A stretch of 64,000 nucleotides of DNA from Bacteroidota bacterium (GCA_947468275.1 CANIKO010000008.1:62001-126000), one strand, 5' to 3'; positions 8,766 to 18,181 are shown, counted from the stretch's first letter. Notes: generated by a model from the letters alone, not told the origin. A program made the numbers and translations.

Positions 8766-9152
8766 TCAAATAAGAAAGACCCTGTCCAAGAGATAAATAG
8801 GAACTTTGGGTTTGAACTGCGGTGGAAGATAAAAATCAGAAAAAGTATAGTTTAGTTTGACTTTAGGTGCCACTAAACTCTGATTAACATGTTTAAAATA
8901 AATTTGAAGATGAGTAGATTTAAAAATAAATTGATTAATTTTAGCTTGATCAATTTTAGCTTTGAATATAGTTGTTTTGTCTTTGCAGCAACTTGATTTC
9001 ATTGCTTTTTCACCACAATCACATTTCTGTTTTTCAGTAGAAAAGAATTTAATGGATGAAATTTCGCCACCGCAGTAATGCACGGTAATTGCCATTCCTG
9101 AGTTAGAAATCAAGAAAAAAACAAGAAGCAATATGGCAGATATCCGTTTCAA
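8766..9152 (-). CDS. HYC_CC_PP family secreted protein
   Basis: This 128-residue exported protein has a signal peptide (MKRISAILLLVFFLISNSG), then HYC (25-27), CDC (44-46), CC (55-56) and PP (110-111). These motifs define the HYC_CC_PP family, which in Bacteroidota usually lies directly before CusA/CzcA genes. The cysteines suggest metal handling, but no biochemical role is established that I know of. The start codon is TTG at 9152; no ATG gives a signal peptide. A TATATTTG promoter element lies only 8 bases upstream. Its presence marks where the cusA N-terminus would be expected in the usual operon order. Confidence 0.82.
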   Translation of the reverse strand: MKRISAILLLVFFLISNSGMAITVHYCGGEISSIKFFSTEKQKCDCGEKAMKSSCCKDKTTIFKAKIDQAKINQFIFKSTHLQIYFKHVNQSLVAPKVKLNYTFSDFYLPPQFKPKVPIYLLDRVFLI

Positions 9153-9160
9153 TTTCAGTA

Positions 9161-9168
9161 CAAATATA
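9161..9168 (-). promoter_or_regulatory. -7 element TATATTTG for the efflux operon
   Basis: A perfect TAnnTTTG match lies 8 bases before the TTG start at 9152. I see no good -33 TTG at the expected distance. The resulting mRNA leader would be very short or absent. Confidence 0.4.
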
Positions 9169-9249
9169 CAAATATTATGAAATCACATTATGATAATGGT
9201 CATTTTAACATTTTCAAATTCTTTGAGGGTATATAATTTTTCATTTACT

Positions 9250-11154
9250 TTATATCCTCTCCACTTTAATCATCCTGTCACCCACTCCCAATTTATGAAT
9301 AATTTCCATGCCTTCTATCACATAACCAATTATGGTATATCGTCCATCCAAATGAGGTGTTGGGCAATGGGTAACAAACCATTGACAGCTTTCGGTATCA
9401 GGACCTGATGAGGCTAGGCCAACTGCCCCGGTTGAATATTTTAAGGATGAAAACTCACTTCGGACGGTATAATTTACTCCGCCAAATCCATCCCCACGAG
9501 GGCAACCTCCTTGCACCACAAAATTGGGAACCATGCGATGAAAATATTTTCCATTATAAAAGCCATCCTCTACCAGTTTTAATATAGAAGAAACAGAACC
9601 CGGGGCTTCATTCACGTTCATTTGAATAATAAACTCACCCTTATTGGTGGTTACTTTAATTTTTTGGTCTGTCTTAATTTTCACTACATACTCCCAGTTA
9701 ATGGGATGGTTCCATTCTGTTTCAGGTTTCTTATAAACCGTTTTATTAATCATGGCCAGCACTTTTGTAATATCAATATAGGCTTCCATTTCCTGGGGCA
9801 GTTGCAGTTTGGCTTGGGCTTCAACTAATAAATCTTTATAATTAGGCTCTAATGTAATTTGTTTTTCTAAAATTGCATTGGCTATAATGCTCAAAGCTCC
9901 TTCGTCGGCATCTTTTATTAATATGGCTACTGTTTCATTAAAATCACTAATCAAATTATCAGGAAACCCTTTGGAATTTCTACATTTAATTAATGATTCC
10001 ATAGCTGCACTTTTAACTGCAGGCTGCTCTGTTTGCATCAAAATTGTACTTATTGCTGCATAATTGTAATAACTATTTTCTAGCAATTGCAGGTTCCAAA
10101 TTTTATCGTAGATAGTATTGGTAATGGGGAGTTTAATATTAAAATTTTTGCAGTCGCTATTTTTCAAAATATTAACAATTGCTGGGCTATAGGTGAAGCT
10201 AGGATATTCACTTAATGACTTACAATTTTTTGAAATTAATTCACTTTGGGCTAGTTCCAAAGAAGGATAAACTATTTTAGAATTTAAAAAAGATAACTTA
10301 AATATTTGAGAATTAAAATCTAATTTGTTAATTGAAATGGTCTTATATATTGAGACTAAATTTAGATAAAGATATATATCATCCAGTTTAAACTTATTGA
10401 CAAAAAATGAATCGAAAATTTTTCTTATTTGAAATGAATCCTCTTGGTCTACTTTGACTTTTCCGAAGATAGTTAATAAGGGAAGTGAAAAAATAGGATC
10501 ATACTGCCTACCATAAAAATAATATAATGCAGTTTTAAAATTTTCAGATAATACAATGGAATATGGGGTTCTTGCTATATACCAATCGGCATAAGGTGAA
10601 TTATTTTTACCCAATCTTTCCACCATTTTATCTGTCAGACTTTGGCTACTCACCCCTTTAAGCATAGCCCTGTAAATACACTCATCAAAACCTAATTGAT
10701 TTACATTTTCAATTTGCTCCAATTTACCAACCTTTGATTTTGTAATGCATTTGCCCAAAGCCACCAAAGCGGCAGGTTTTAGTTTAGCTTTTCGTTTATG
10801 GTTTATTATCTTTAATAAATAAGGAATGTAAAACGAATCACGGCTTTGGCCTATGGCTTCCAATGCTGCAATTTTTACATCTGTATTTCCTTTTTTTACA
10901 AGTTTTAATAATGGATCTCTTAAACTGCTGTCTTGCCAGCTTTCCAATCCTTTTAAGGCTAGTATTTTTTGATCTTTGGTTCCACTTTTAAAAATGGAAT
11001 TAGTATAAAATACATCACTTCGGTCTTTGGCTTCCCAAATTTTTTGATTGGTTTTATCCGTAAAAATATTTTGAGAAATAGCATTTTTACTTACTACAAT
11101 CAAAACCAAAACAATTAATAAACTAAACCGTAAACTATTTTTGAGCTGTAACAT
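9250..11154 (-). CDS. HEAT-repeat protein with C-terminal cyclophilin peptidyl-prolyl isomerase domain
   Basis: About 634 residues. I chose ATG 11154 because it starts a proper signal peptide (MLQLKNSLRFSLLIVLVLIVV...ISQ); an upstream start at 11271 would encode 39 poor residues inside the permease gene. Residues about 45-150 and 340-450 contain HEAT-like helical repeats (LKGLESWQDSSLRDPLLKLV, IAALEAIGQSRDSFYIPYLL). The last 145 residues are a cyclophilin-type isomerase (FHRMVPNFVVQGGCPRGDG...GLASSGPDTESCQWFVTH...LDGRYTIIG). It probably acts in the periplasm, assisting the folding of envelope proteins. It overlaps the LptF/G-type gene by 20 nt. Confidence 0.85.
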   Translation of the reverse strand: MLQLKNSLRFSLLIVLVLIVVSKNAISQNIFTDKTNQKIWEAKDRSDVFYTNSIFKSGTKDQKILALKGLESWQDSSLRDPLLKLVKKGNTDVKIAALEAIGQSRDSFYIPYLLKIINHKRKAKLKPAALVALGKCITKSKVGKLEQIENVNQLGFDECIYRAMLKGVSSQSLTDKMVERLGKNNSPYADWYIARTPYSIVLSENFKTALYYFYGRQYDPIFSLPLLTIFGKVKVDQEDSFQIRKIFDSFFVNKFKLDDIYLYLNLVSIYKTISINKLDFNSQIFKLSFLNSKIVYPSLELAQSELISKNCKSLSEYPSFTYSPAIVNILKNSDCKNFNIKLPITNTIYDKIWNLQLLENSYYNYAAISTILMQTEQPAVKSAAMESLIKCRNSKGFPDNLISDFNETVAILIKDADEGALSIIANAILEKQITLEPNYKDLLVEAQAKLQLPQEMEAYIDITKVLAMINKTVYKKPETEWNHPINWEYVVKIKTDQKIKVTTNKGEFIIQMNVNEAPGSVSSILKLVEDGFYNGKYFHRMVPNFVVQGGCPRGDGFGGVNYTVRSEFSSLKYSTGAVGLASSGPDTESCQWFVTHCPTPHLDGRYTIIGYVIEGMEIIHKLGVGDRMIKVERI

Positions 11155-12217
11155 AAAAATATATGGCAATTGGTACAAAAAATAAATTTGGCACCCAAAC
11201 GGAAAGAATTGGAGCCATACTGCCGGTGGAGCCATACGATATAAACCATTGGATAAAAAATAAGTAGGCAAAACTTACGAATAATCCAACGGCTAGATTT
11301 ACTCCGATTCCTCCACGTTTTTTGGAACTTGAAACACAAACCCCAATAAAAGTGAGCAACATGAGCGAAAAAGGTGCGGCATATCTTCGGTATTTTTCCG
11401 TTTGATAAAAGAATGCCCTTCCCGTTCCTCTCATTTTTTCCAACTCAATGTATGTATTTAATTCACTCATATTAAAGGATTGAACATCGTCATCACGCCT
11501 GAAAAAATCGGTAGGATTAAATGGGATAAGTGTATCCAAGTATTCACCCATTATTAATTTTTCAGTTCCATCATCATGTATATATCGGTAACGATACTTA
11601 AATAACCGCCATTTACTTTTTTTATTAAACCAATTTATCCTTTCCGCAGTAAGCTTTTTGGTTATTTTCCCACTTTCAATCCATTCAATATTTAAATTGT
11701 AACCGGAGCTATCCATACGATCAAAATTGCCCAAAGACATTACTACTCCGGGTTTTATTTGCCTTACAATATTTTCTTTATACTCATCATTTATATTTCT
11801 AATATATCGGTTTTCAAAATTCACTCTAAGTTTATCACTATGCGGAATAACCCATGCATTTAACATAAATGAAAATACCCCTAACACAGCTGCGACCAAA
11901 AGATAAGGTCTTAAAAAACGATTATAGGAAACTCCGGAAGCTAGCATGGCCACAATTTCAGATTTGCCTGCCAATTTTGAAGTAAAGAAAATTACAGTTA
12001 AAAAAACAAAGAAAGGACTGAATAAATTAAGGATGAAAGGTATAAAATTCAAATAATACCCTTTTACGATGGCACTAAGCGGCGCGTGTTTTTCTACAAA
12101 TTCGTCTAACTTTTCAGAAACGTCAAAAATGACTATGATTAAGGTAAAAAGTCCCAAGGCAACAATAAATGTTGATAGGAATCTTTTAATAATGTATTTA
12201 TCAATTAAGGTTAACAT
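11135..12217 (-). CDS. LptF/LptG family permease (YjgP/YjgQ)
   Basis: This is a 360-residue inner-membrane protein that begins MLTLIDKYIIKRFLSTFIVALGLFTLIIVIFDVSEKLDEF, the family's usual opening, with six predicted TM segments: three before and three after a periplasmic beta-jellyroll-like region (about residues 130-265). LptF and LptG are the membrane parts of the ABC transporter that pulls lipopolysaccharide out of the inner membrane. Bacteroidota often carry the two genes apart, and I cannot tell F from G here. The next gene starts within its last codons. Confidence 0.88.
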   Translation of the reverse strand: MLTLIDKYIIKRFLSTFIVALGLFTLIIVIFDVSEKLDEFVEKHAPLSAIVKGYYLNFIPFILNLFSPFFVFLTVIFFTSKLAGKSEIVAMLASGVSYNRFLRPYLLVAAVLGVFSFMLNAWVIPHSDKLRVNFENRYIRNINDEYKENIVRQIKPGVVMSLGNFDRMDSSGYNLNIEWIESGKITKKLTAERINWFNKKSKWRLFKYRYRYIHDDGTEKLIMGEYLDTLIPFNPTDFFRRDDDVQSFNMSELNTYIELEKMRGTGRAFFYQTEKYRRYAAPFSLMLLTFIGVCVSSSKKRGGIGVNLAVGLFVSFAYLFFIQWFISYGSTGSMAPILSVWVPNLFFVPIAIYFYVTAQK

Positions 12218-12263
12218 TTGAAGATATTATGAAAGACAAAAATGAGTTATCTCTGCTTTCATA

Positions 12264-12623
12264 TTAATCAAGTCTGTCTTTTACAGATTTGAATGCTGTA
12301 TAAAAAATATTAATTAGTTCGTTGCACTCATCTATTAATGGAGTAACTAATTGCGAATCCATCATTTTTTCATCATTTATAAATTCTAAAATATATCCGC
12401 ATTTATCAGCCAACTCAGAACAATCGCTCAGTTTTTTTACAAAATTGACTGTGGATTGCCCCACTAATAATCCCCGGGATTTGGATGGCAAATCAATAGC
12501 TACAGACAATAATTCATTGCGAAGATGAAGGGCAATTAAATTATTAGCCGGCAATAGCAAAGCTAGTTTTGTACAGGTATGGCCTAATATTTTGGTTCGT
12601 TCTCTGAGTTCTAAAGGATTCAT
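12264..12623 (-). CDS. Four-helix-bundle protein (23S rRNA intervening-sequence type, divergent)
   Basis: This 119-residue, all-helical soluble protein carries the arrangement seen in the S23/IVP four-helix-bundle family: a LALLLPANNLIALHLRNELLSVAIDLPSKSRG segment followed by FVKKLSDCSELADKCGYILEFI. Copies are scattered singly in Bacteroidota genomes and their role is unclear. The match is divergent; the canonical NIAEG-type motif is replaced by KSRGLLVG. It precedes the LptF/G-type gene by 46 bp and could be co-transcribed with it. Confidence 0.6.
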   Translation of the reverse strand: MNPLELRERTKILGHTCTKLALLLPANNLIALHLRNELLSVAIDLPSKSRGLLVGQSTVNFVKKLSDCSELADKCGYILEFINDEKMMDSQLVTPLIDECNELINIFYTAFKSVKDRLD

Positions 12624-12733
12624 ATGTAATGTATGTATATTTTTTAGTCATTTGCCATATGGAATGCCCTTATTTTAATTTGCAGTTGATGTGAAATTGT
12701 TTTCAAGGGCATTTCATGACAGCGGCAAATTTA

Positions 12734-12764
12734 ATATAAGATATAAGATTGTTAGATATAAGAT
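12734..12764. repeat. Three copies of ATATAAGAT
   Basis: Exact 9-mers ATATAAGAT start at 12734, 12741 and 12756, in the 191-bp gap between the barrel gene and the four-helix-bundle gene. Nothing else recognisable lies in that gap. Confidence 0.6.
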
Positions 12765-12814
12765 TAAAGACTAATTAATAACTGTAAACACAGATTACTA
12801 ATTGTTCAGATTTA

Positions 12815-13816
12815 TTATTTAGACGCTTTTTCCTTTAACATAAACCTATATGAAACTCCCAATGTGGCCTGATATTGCGATGCAATCTGAGTTTTAGTAA
12901 CGTATTGATAAATTGGTATTTCGGTTAATGCATAAACCGTTACTTTGCGCTGATAGGTGTAACTTACCTGAGGTGCAAAAAACACTTTTTTATATCCGGT
13001 GGCCGCAGGGTCATAATTAGGGTAGGCATATAATAAGATATTTTTATTTAACTTCATTTTATCTACCCATTCACCTCGCACTTGTAATGTAACCCCCAAG
13101 CTTTTAAAAAATGTTTTACTTGCAAATAAGCCTACACTCATAAAATTACCATGCTTTTCACCCATTGCATTCCATCCACGTTTAATATAAGTGGCATTGG
13201 TAAATATTCTAAATTTAGAATAGTCTTTTAAATAAAAGGTATAAAAAATAATATCCTGAGCTCCAGAAGATGGCTGAACTGCCAATGGTTTGCGTATATA
13301 ATAAACATCTCCCGAAAAAGGCTCTATTTTGCGCATTGAGTCATTGTATTTTCCCAAGGGAATTTTAAAACCAATGCCAACCGTAAGCTCCGTTTTTCTG
13401 TTTCTTTTAGTTTTATTAATTATATCATAGCGAGGGAAAATTATCAAATCACCAATTCCCTTTGATTTAATAGTTTCAGCTTTATTTAAGGTTACTTGAG
13501 TTTTATTTAAAAAATATCCCGTTTCTAAATACAAAGTAAAATTTTTGGTAATCCCCAACCCCAAACGACTATAAATATAATTAGTTGTAAAATGATCCAT
13601 ATCCAAACGGTACTCTGCGGGTTTATCTCCTGTTAAAAATTTTCGGGTAAGAATATATTGAAAATTGGTATTCAAATCTACCTGATGTAACATCAAAACT
13701 CCTTGCGATGCACCACCGGCAATCGGGCTCCCACTTCCTCCAGCACAACATTGGGCATTGGTTTTAATAACCGATAATCCTAAAATACTGAAGAGAAGTA
13801 TTTTTTTAAAGTTCAT
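12815..13816 (-). CDS. Predicted outer-membrane beta-barrel protein
   Basis: This 333-residue exported protein has signal peptide MNFKKILLFSILGLSVIKTNA and then a conspicuous CCAGGSGSPIAGG motif at the mature N-terminus. Alternating strands through the rest (FTLYLETGYFLNKTQV, KTELTVGIGFKIPLG, VTVYALTEIPIYQYVTKTQ) fit a 12- to 14-strand barrel, and the protein ends LGVSYRFML. It follows the T9SS thioredoxin-like gene by 19 bp and almost certainly shares its mRNA. The vicinal Cys pair near the N-terminus next to a CxxC neighbour is suggestive of redox or metal chemistry, but I do not recognise a named family. Confidence 0.7.
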   Translation of the reverse strand: MNFKKILLFSILGLSVIKTNAQCCAGGSGSPIAGGASQGVLMLHQVDLNTNFQYILTRKFLTGDKPAEYRLDMDHFTTNYIYSRLGLGITKNFTLYLETGYFLNKTQVTLNKAETIKSKGIGDLIIFPRYDIINKTKRNRKTELTVGIGFKIPLGKYNDSMRKIEPFSGDVYYIRKPLAVQPSSGAQDIIFYTFYLKDYSKFRIFTNATYIKRGWNAMGEKHGNFMSVGLFASKTFFKSLGVTLQVRGEWVDKMKLNKNILLYAYPNYDPAATGYKKVFFAPQVSYTYQRKVTVYALTEIPIYQYVTKTQIASQYQATLGVSYRFMLKEKASK

Positions 13817-13835
13817 ATAAACAATTAAGATATGA

Positions 13836-14621
13836 TTAATGAGAAACTGCTAATCTTAGGGTTTTTGTTCCAAACGGTTCGGTCACTTTTACTAAATAAA
13901 GTCCTTCAGAAATATCCGCGGTCGAAATTTCAATATCGTTTTTGCCCTGAGCTAATAATTCACTATTTATAACTGTCATTACTTTTTGACCAACTGAATT
14001 AAAAACCTCAATAGTCACTTCTACCGAATTTTTTAGAGTTAAGGAAACATTTGCGTTGTTAATGGCTGGATTAGGATTAATAGAAATAGCCACATCGGAT
14101 ATAGGATTTTTGCTTATGGATGCAGCAGTTAAAGCAGCATTGATGCCTGCTTGCAACTTAGCCACATCACCGGCGGCAGTATTTATTTCATTAAAAAAAA
14201 TAGTGTGATTTATCCCGCCCATTATCACAATTTTAGGCATTCCTGCGGAACCATACTTACTCATATCTATGCTACTATTTGAAAATCGGGTGGTATTGGG
14301 CATACTGTTCTGATCCACCCAGCTATTTAATTGTGTACAGGAATTATTGGCATAATCGTCGGCTATGTATATAAATACTTTACCGGGATTAGTGGTAGCA
14401 TAACTTTGGACAATATTATAAGCTGTTTTTGATGGACCCACGCAAGAAGAACACGGCATTACCCAATCCAGCACTATTACTTTTCCACTGTTTAATTCGG
14501 CAAATAAGTCGTGATTATTTCCGTTGCAATCATTGCAATTAAAATTGGTAGCTGTTGTTTGAGAAAAGCCTGAGAACGCTACTAAGAGAAAGGATAATGA
14601 GATGTATATTTTTTTCATCAA
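13836..14621 (-). CDS. Thioredoxin-like protein with T9SS type A sorting domain
   Basis: 261 residues. After the signal peptide (to about residue 20) comes a thioredoxin-like fold with redox motif CSSC at 57-60 (VMPCSSCVGPSK), and extra cysteines at 29 and 32 (CNDC). The last 85 residues are a T9SS C-terminal sorting domain (NPNPAINN..., SEGLYLVKV, LRLAVSH). The protein should therefore be carried across the outer membrane and attached to the cell surface or released. Surface-exposed thioredoxin-like cargo beside a barrel protein is an uncommon pairing. The mRNA probably starts from the -7 element at 14642-14649. Confidence 0.85.
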   Translation of the reverse strand: MMKKIYISLSFLLVAFSGFSQTTATNFNCNDCNGNNHDLFAELNSGKVIVLDWVMPCSSCVGPSKTAYNIVQSYATTNPGKVFIYIADDYANNSCTQLNSWVDQNSMPNTTRFSNSSIDMSKYGSAGMPKIVIMGGINHTIFFNEINTAAGDVAKLQAGINAALTAASISKNPISDVAISINPNPAINNANVSLTLKNSVEVTIEVFNSVGQKVMTVINSELLAQGKNDIEISTADISEGLYLVKVTEPFGTKTLRLAVSH

Positions 14622-14641
14622 ATTTATTTATATATAAAAAA

Positions 14642-14649
14642 CAAACATA
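14642..14649 (-). promoter_or_regulatory. -7 element TATGTTTG for the thioredoxin/barrel operon
   Basis: A perfect TAnnTTTG match lies 20 bases before ATG 14621 on the minus strand; the -33 element is unclear. Confidence 0.4.
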
Positions 14650-14825
14650 CAAATATTAAAATACAATAACCTATGACCTGAGTCATATTTACAACCGTAT
14701 ATCCGAAGCCTTTGCTATTTACTATAAGAACTTTTCAAGCTAAGTATTCTAAAATAATAGCAAACTATTTTATTAAAGATATATTCGTAATATTGCTTAA
14801 AATCAGGCTATAGAGTTTAAATACA

Positions 14826-15941
14826 ATGACAGATAAAAAAGAATTAATTGATGGAATAATAAAGTTACTAAAAAACTATGAATTTGGGGTACCAATCGAA
14901 CGATTTTTAAAATCAAAGGGCGTTCCTCCTGAAAAATTTGACGAACTAATAAATGAAGCAGAATCAATACTTAAAGAAAAAGAAATAACTATTACCGCTA
15001 TTAAATCTAAAATACTATTTGGGTTATGGATTTTACTTTCTATACTGACAGTTTACCTTTTTTATTTTGTTCTGCCGCATACCAATATGAAAACTTTTCC
15101 CGGATTTTTCTCAGTTATTGGAACTGCGTTATTTGTTCTTTTTTCCTATCTTGCTTTTGCTTATTATAAGTCATGGGATAGAGAATATATAAGGAGTAAT
15201 AAAAGCCCAAGATTATTGCTGCCGATTTTTCTTTTTTTAGCAACACCTGGAGTAATTGTATATTTTATTTTCTTCTGGCATTTTGAAAGTATAAATGAAG
15301 ATATTCTCAAAAGCACCCATAAAGAGGTTATCGGAACCATTATGGAGGGCACTTCATGGGAAGGAAGAAGAATCAAGTCATATAAGGTAACTGTTAAATT
15401 TCGAACTTTGGAAGGCCAAAATGTTGTAGCCGATGAAGATGTGGCAGAATACGAATTCAATAATTTTTATAAAGGTCAAAGGGTTCATATTGCCTATTCA
15501 AGCATCGACCCCCATAATATAGAAATATTAACAAACAAAAGTGATATTACAAAAATTACAGGCTCAGAAGAACGAAGTATAACTCCTTCTGATTTAATAT
15601 TTCTTTTATCTCAAGGAAAAAGCAAATTGAAGGATAACGTAAGTAAAATAACTTTTGGATGGGAATATAAAGACACTTCAATTCTGTTTAATCCTGAAAA
15701 AAATTTAATAATTGGAATTAATGGTAATCAAATATTTTTTGGAACGAATGAATTATCAATGTATACATTTCCAAAGCTTTTTGCTGAATTAGGATTCAAA
15801 AGGTTGGATAAGGATGAAAAGAATATTTTGATGCAAAAGGAAATGATTTTTAAATCTGAAAAATATTATGCAGTAATCGAAATGCTGATAATTGACCATG
15901 GTCCTTATTATAAAACAACCATCCTTTTAAATGAAAAGTAA
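14826..15941 (+). CDS. DUF3592-type membrane protein
   Basis: 371 residues. A short helical N-terminal part (1-58) is followed by three TM segments at about 62-82, 97-119 and 127-149. A soluble domain then contains the DUF3592 pattern (GTIMEGTSWEGRRIKSYKVTVKFRTLEGQ, then FYKGQRVHIAYSSIDPHNIEIL), and a C-terminal half of about 150 residues that I do not recognise. The function of DUF3592 proteins is unknown. It is convergent with the T9SS/PKD gene, and a degenerate copy of the tgt 3' end lies only 14 bp past its stop. Confidence 0.7.
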   Translation: MTDKKELIDGIIKLLKNYEFGVPIERFLKSKGVPPEKFDELINEAESILKEKEITITAIKSKILFGLWILLSILTVYLFYFVLPHTNMKTFPGFFSVIGTALFVLFSYLAFAYYKSWDREYIRSNKSPRLLLPIFLFLATPGVIVYFIFFWHFESINEDILKSTHKEVIGTIMEGTSWEGRRIKSYKVTVKFRTLEGQNVVADEDVAEYEFNNFYKGQRVHIAYSSIDPHNIEILTNKSDITKITGSEERSITPSDLIFLLSQGKSKLKDNVSKITFGWEYKDTSILFNPEKNLIIGINGNQIFFGTNELSMYTFPKLFAELGFKRLDKDEKNILMQKEMIFKSEKYYAVIEMLIIDHGPYYKTTILLNEK

Positions 15942-15955
15942 TTTTTTTTAAAGTC

Positions 15956-16016
15956 TTACAACCTCACATCCAATACTTTCACCACCCTATTTTTCCATTC
16001 CCAAAAAGGTTCCTTC
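15956..16016 (-). pseudogene. tgt: Displaced 3'-end fragment of tgt (degenerate duplicate)
   Basis: This 61-bp stretch matches the last 60 bp of the intact tgt gene (21426-21485) in the same orientation, with seven mismatches and one inserted base by my hand alignment. The last 20 bases of the gene, TTACAACCTCACATCCAATA on the plus strand, are identical. The single-base insertion breaks the reading frame, so it is not expressed as Tgt. It starts 14 bp past the DUF3592 stop and ends next to the stop of the T9SS/PKD gene. Confidence 0.8.
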
Positions 16017-16017
16017 T

Positions 16018-18162
16018 TTATCTAACCGAGTTTTCATCAGTGGAAACCACTACCTTTTGAAACCAAACTCTTCCGCCGCTATTCACTTTTACCAAATAAA
16101 CACCTGCATTCACCTCTAAATTAATAATATTAACTTTTTCAACAGGTTCTACTTTTTTAACCCTTTTGCCCAACAAGTCATATACCTCTAAAGAAATATC
16201 CTTGGCTGGATTATCAATTTCTAAAGTAAAGTTTCCACTGTTTGGGTTGGGATAAATTTTGAAACCTGAGGATTTTGAAATATTAGAAACTCCAAGAGAT
16301 ATTGAAATATCTTTACATGTTATAGAAAAACAATCGGCTGCGTTAATCACTTTTAGGCAAGCCTTGTATTTTCCTATTTTTGGGTAAGTATATGTAATAT
16401 CTTTTACTATTGAACTATCACCATTACCAAAATACCATTTATAACTGGTATTGCCTAATTGGGTGGCTTTGAATTCAACCGTATTTTTATTTAAAGTGTA
16501 ACTAAAATCAGATTTGGGATTTGCATTTACTGTTACTGATTTGGTTATGGAATCTGAACATTTTCCAGTTAAAGTTGCTACCAACGTAACATTATAGGTC
16601 ATCGAAATCTCTGGTATAATGTAAAAATGAGATGGGGAATTATCGACAGATATTTTCCCGTCACCAAATTTCCATCTATATTTTAAATTGCTTTTTGGCT
16701 CAGATATGTTAATAAAATGAACACTATCCAATTCGCAAACATCAATTACATCAAAATTAGGTTTAGGATTGGCAACAATTATATCTGTTTTTAGACTATC
16801 AATTCTGCCGAAATAATAGAGATTTAATTTAACTGTGAAAGTTCCAGACTTTGAATAAATATGGCTTATATTCTGGGGTTTAGTTGAAGTATTAAATGCA
16901 CCTGAACCCGGGTCGCCAAAATCCCAATTCACAGAATCTGGATAATTATAATCTTCAATTGTAAAAAAGCTCGTATCCCCGGCACATGATGATTTTAAGG
17001 TAATAGCGGTAACATATTTTTTTAAAAAAATAGGAACAAAATTTGGCAACCCCATTAGTGAAGTTTTACCGGATAAATAAACCGCATTTTTTCGGAACCT
17101 GCATTTCACCCCTAATGAATCAGGGGCATGAATTACATGTAAATATCCATTGCCACCTTCCTCAACATATATCTTTCCATCAGAGCCAAGTTGCAATGGC
17201 AAACGACCATTTATGGCACTGCTATCTATTAATTTCTTCGATTGGATGAATTCCAATTTTGAGTTGGCCTGTGCCTTGTATTGATAAATCTTTCGCTTTT
17301 TACCTTGGCTTACGTATAAATAATTATTTAATTGCGAAAACTCAACAGAAAACACAAAGGCATTTTTATCTTCATTTACAATCCAAATATTACTTAAAAG
17401 TCCTGTTGAATCATTAAAACTTGCAAATAAAATTGAATCAGTTAGGTAGGTTGCATAAGCAATTTTCTTTCCATCAGGTGAAATCTTTAAATACCCTTCA
17501 CCTCTACCAATATCTTTATATCCAGTTTTAGTAGTAACAGGGCTTTTTAGACCTGAAGAGGTTAATTGCCAAGCAAAAATCGAATCAGATCTTGATGAAG
17601 AGTCATTAATGAATGAATGCAATTTGTTGGAAATTACCCAATAATCTTTTCCATTGGCATGCTTTGTCCCTGTTAATCTTTGCCCAGAAAACATTAGCAA
17701 AGGAATTCTTCTTTTTCCTTGTTCAACATCCCCCTTACCTGAATTTAAGCGCATGTTAATTATTGAATAATGAAGTAAGTTGGTCTCGAATCCTTTATAA
17801 GAAATACCTTCTGTTGTAAATAAATAAAATATATGAGCTGAATCAGGTAAAGGCACAATAAGTGCCGATTGATAATTACTTACATCTGTAATATACCTTT
17901 CATCTTTACTATTAGGCATCAGTGTATGAGTGCTATCATAAATCGAATATCCATTGGTATAGAAGAGCAATTTACCATCAGGGGTACAAATACTTGCCGA
18001 ACCACCTGAACTTGATAACTTACTATTTGTTAGTCCTTTTGGAGAACCTGACTGAAAACTTAATCCGGCATTGGTTCCAAAATACCAAATATTTGCTTCT
18101 TTTTGAGAAAAACATTGAATTGAATTAAGTAATAGAAACGATAAAAAAATCTGCCTCATCAT
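16018..18162 (-). CDS. T9SS-sorted secreted protein with propeller-like region and PKD domains
   Basis: About 714 residues. The annotated start could be ATG 18171, but a -7 element ends only 2 bases before it, so I favour the downstream MMRQIF start at 18162. After the signal peptide (to FSQ) comes a region of about 370 residues of KWD-type propeller repeats (ISPDGKKIAYATYL, LGSDGKIYVEEGG). PKD-like domains follow, with the WDFGDPGSG, YRWKFGDG and YKWYFGNGDSS motifs. The last 80 residues are a type A sorting domain (FKIYPNPNSGNFTLEI, AGVYLVKV). The protein is probably surface-exposed; no enzyme motif is visible. It belongs to the segment bracketed by tgt 3' ends. Confidence 0.8.
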   Translation of the reverse strand: MMRQIFLSFLLLNSIQCFSQKEANIWYFGTNAGLSFQSGSPKGLTNSKLSSSGGSASICTPDGKLLFYTNGYSIYDSTHTLMPNSKDERYITDVSNYQSALIVPLPDSAHIFYLFTTEGISYKGFETNLLHYSIINMRLNSGKGDVEQGKRRIPLLMFSGQRLTGTKHANGKDYWVISNKLHSFINDSSSRSDSIFAWQLTSSGLKSPVTTKTGYKDIGRGEGYLKISPDGKKIAYATYLTDSILFASFNDSTGLLSNIWIVNEDKNAFVFSVEFSQLNNYLYVSQGKKRKIYQYKAQANSKLEFIQSKKLIDSSAINGRLPLQLGSDGKIYVEEGGNGYLHVIHAPDSLGVKCRFRKNAVYLSGKTSLMGLPNFVPIFLKKYVTAITLKSSCAGDTSFFTIEDYNYPDSVNWDFGDPGSGAFNTSTKPQNISHIYSKSGTFTVKLNLYYFGRIDSLKTDIIVANPKPNFDVIDVCELDSVHFINISEPKSNLKYRWKFGDGKISVDNSPSHFYIIPEISMTYNVTLVATLTGKCSDSITKSVTVNANPKSDFSYTLNKNTVEFKATQLGNTSYKWYFGNGDSSIVKDITYTYPKIGKYKACLKVINAADCFSITCKDISISLGVSNISKSSGFKIYPNPNSGNFTLEIDNPAKDISLEVYDLLGKRVKKVEPVEKVNIINLEVNAGVYLVKVNSGGRVWFQKVVVSTDENSVR

Positions 18163-18173
18163 GTTGTTCATTT

Positions 18174-18181
18174 CAAAATTA
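18174..18181 (-). promoter_or_regulatory. -7 element TAATTTTG deciding the start of the PKD protein
   Basis: A perfect TAnnTTTG match ends 2 bases before ATG 18171 on the minus strand. Transcription would begin at or inside that codon, which argues for translation from 18162 or 18159. Confidence 0.4.

Noticed and set aside
11155-11271. N-terminal extension of the HEAT/cyclophilin protein
   Set aside because: The added residues are encoded inside the permease gene and would bury a clear signal peptide.
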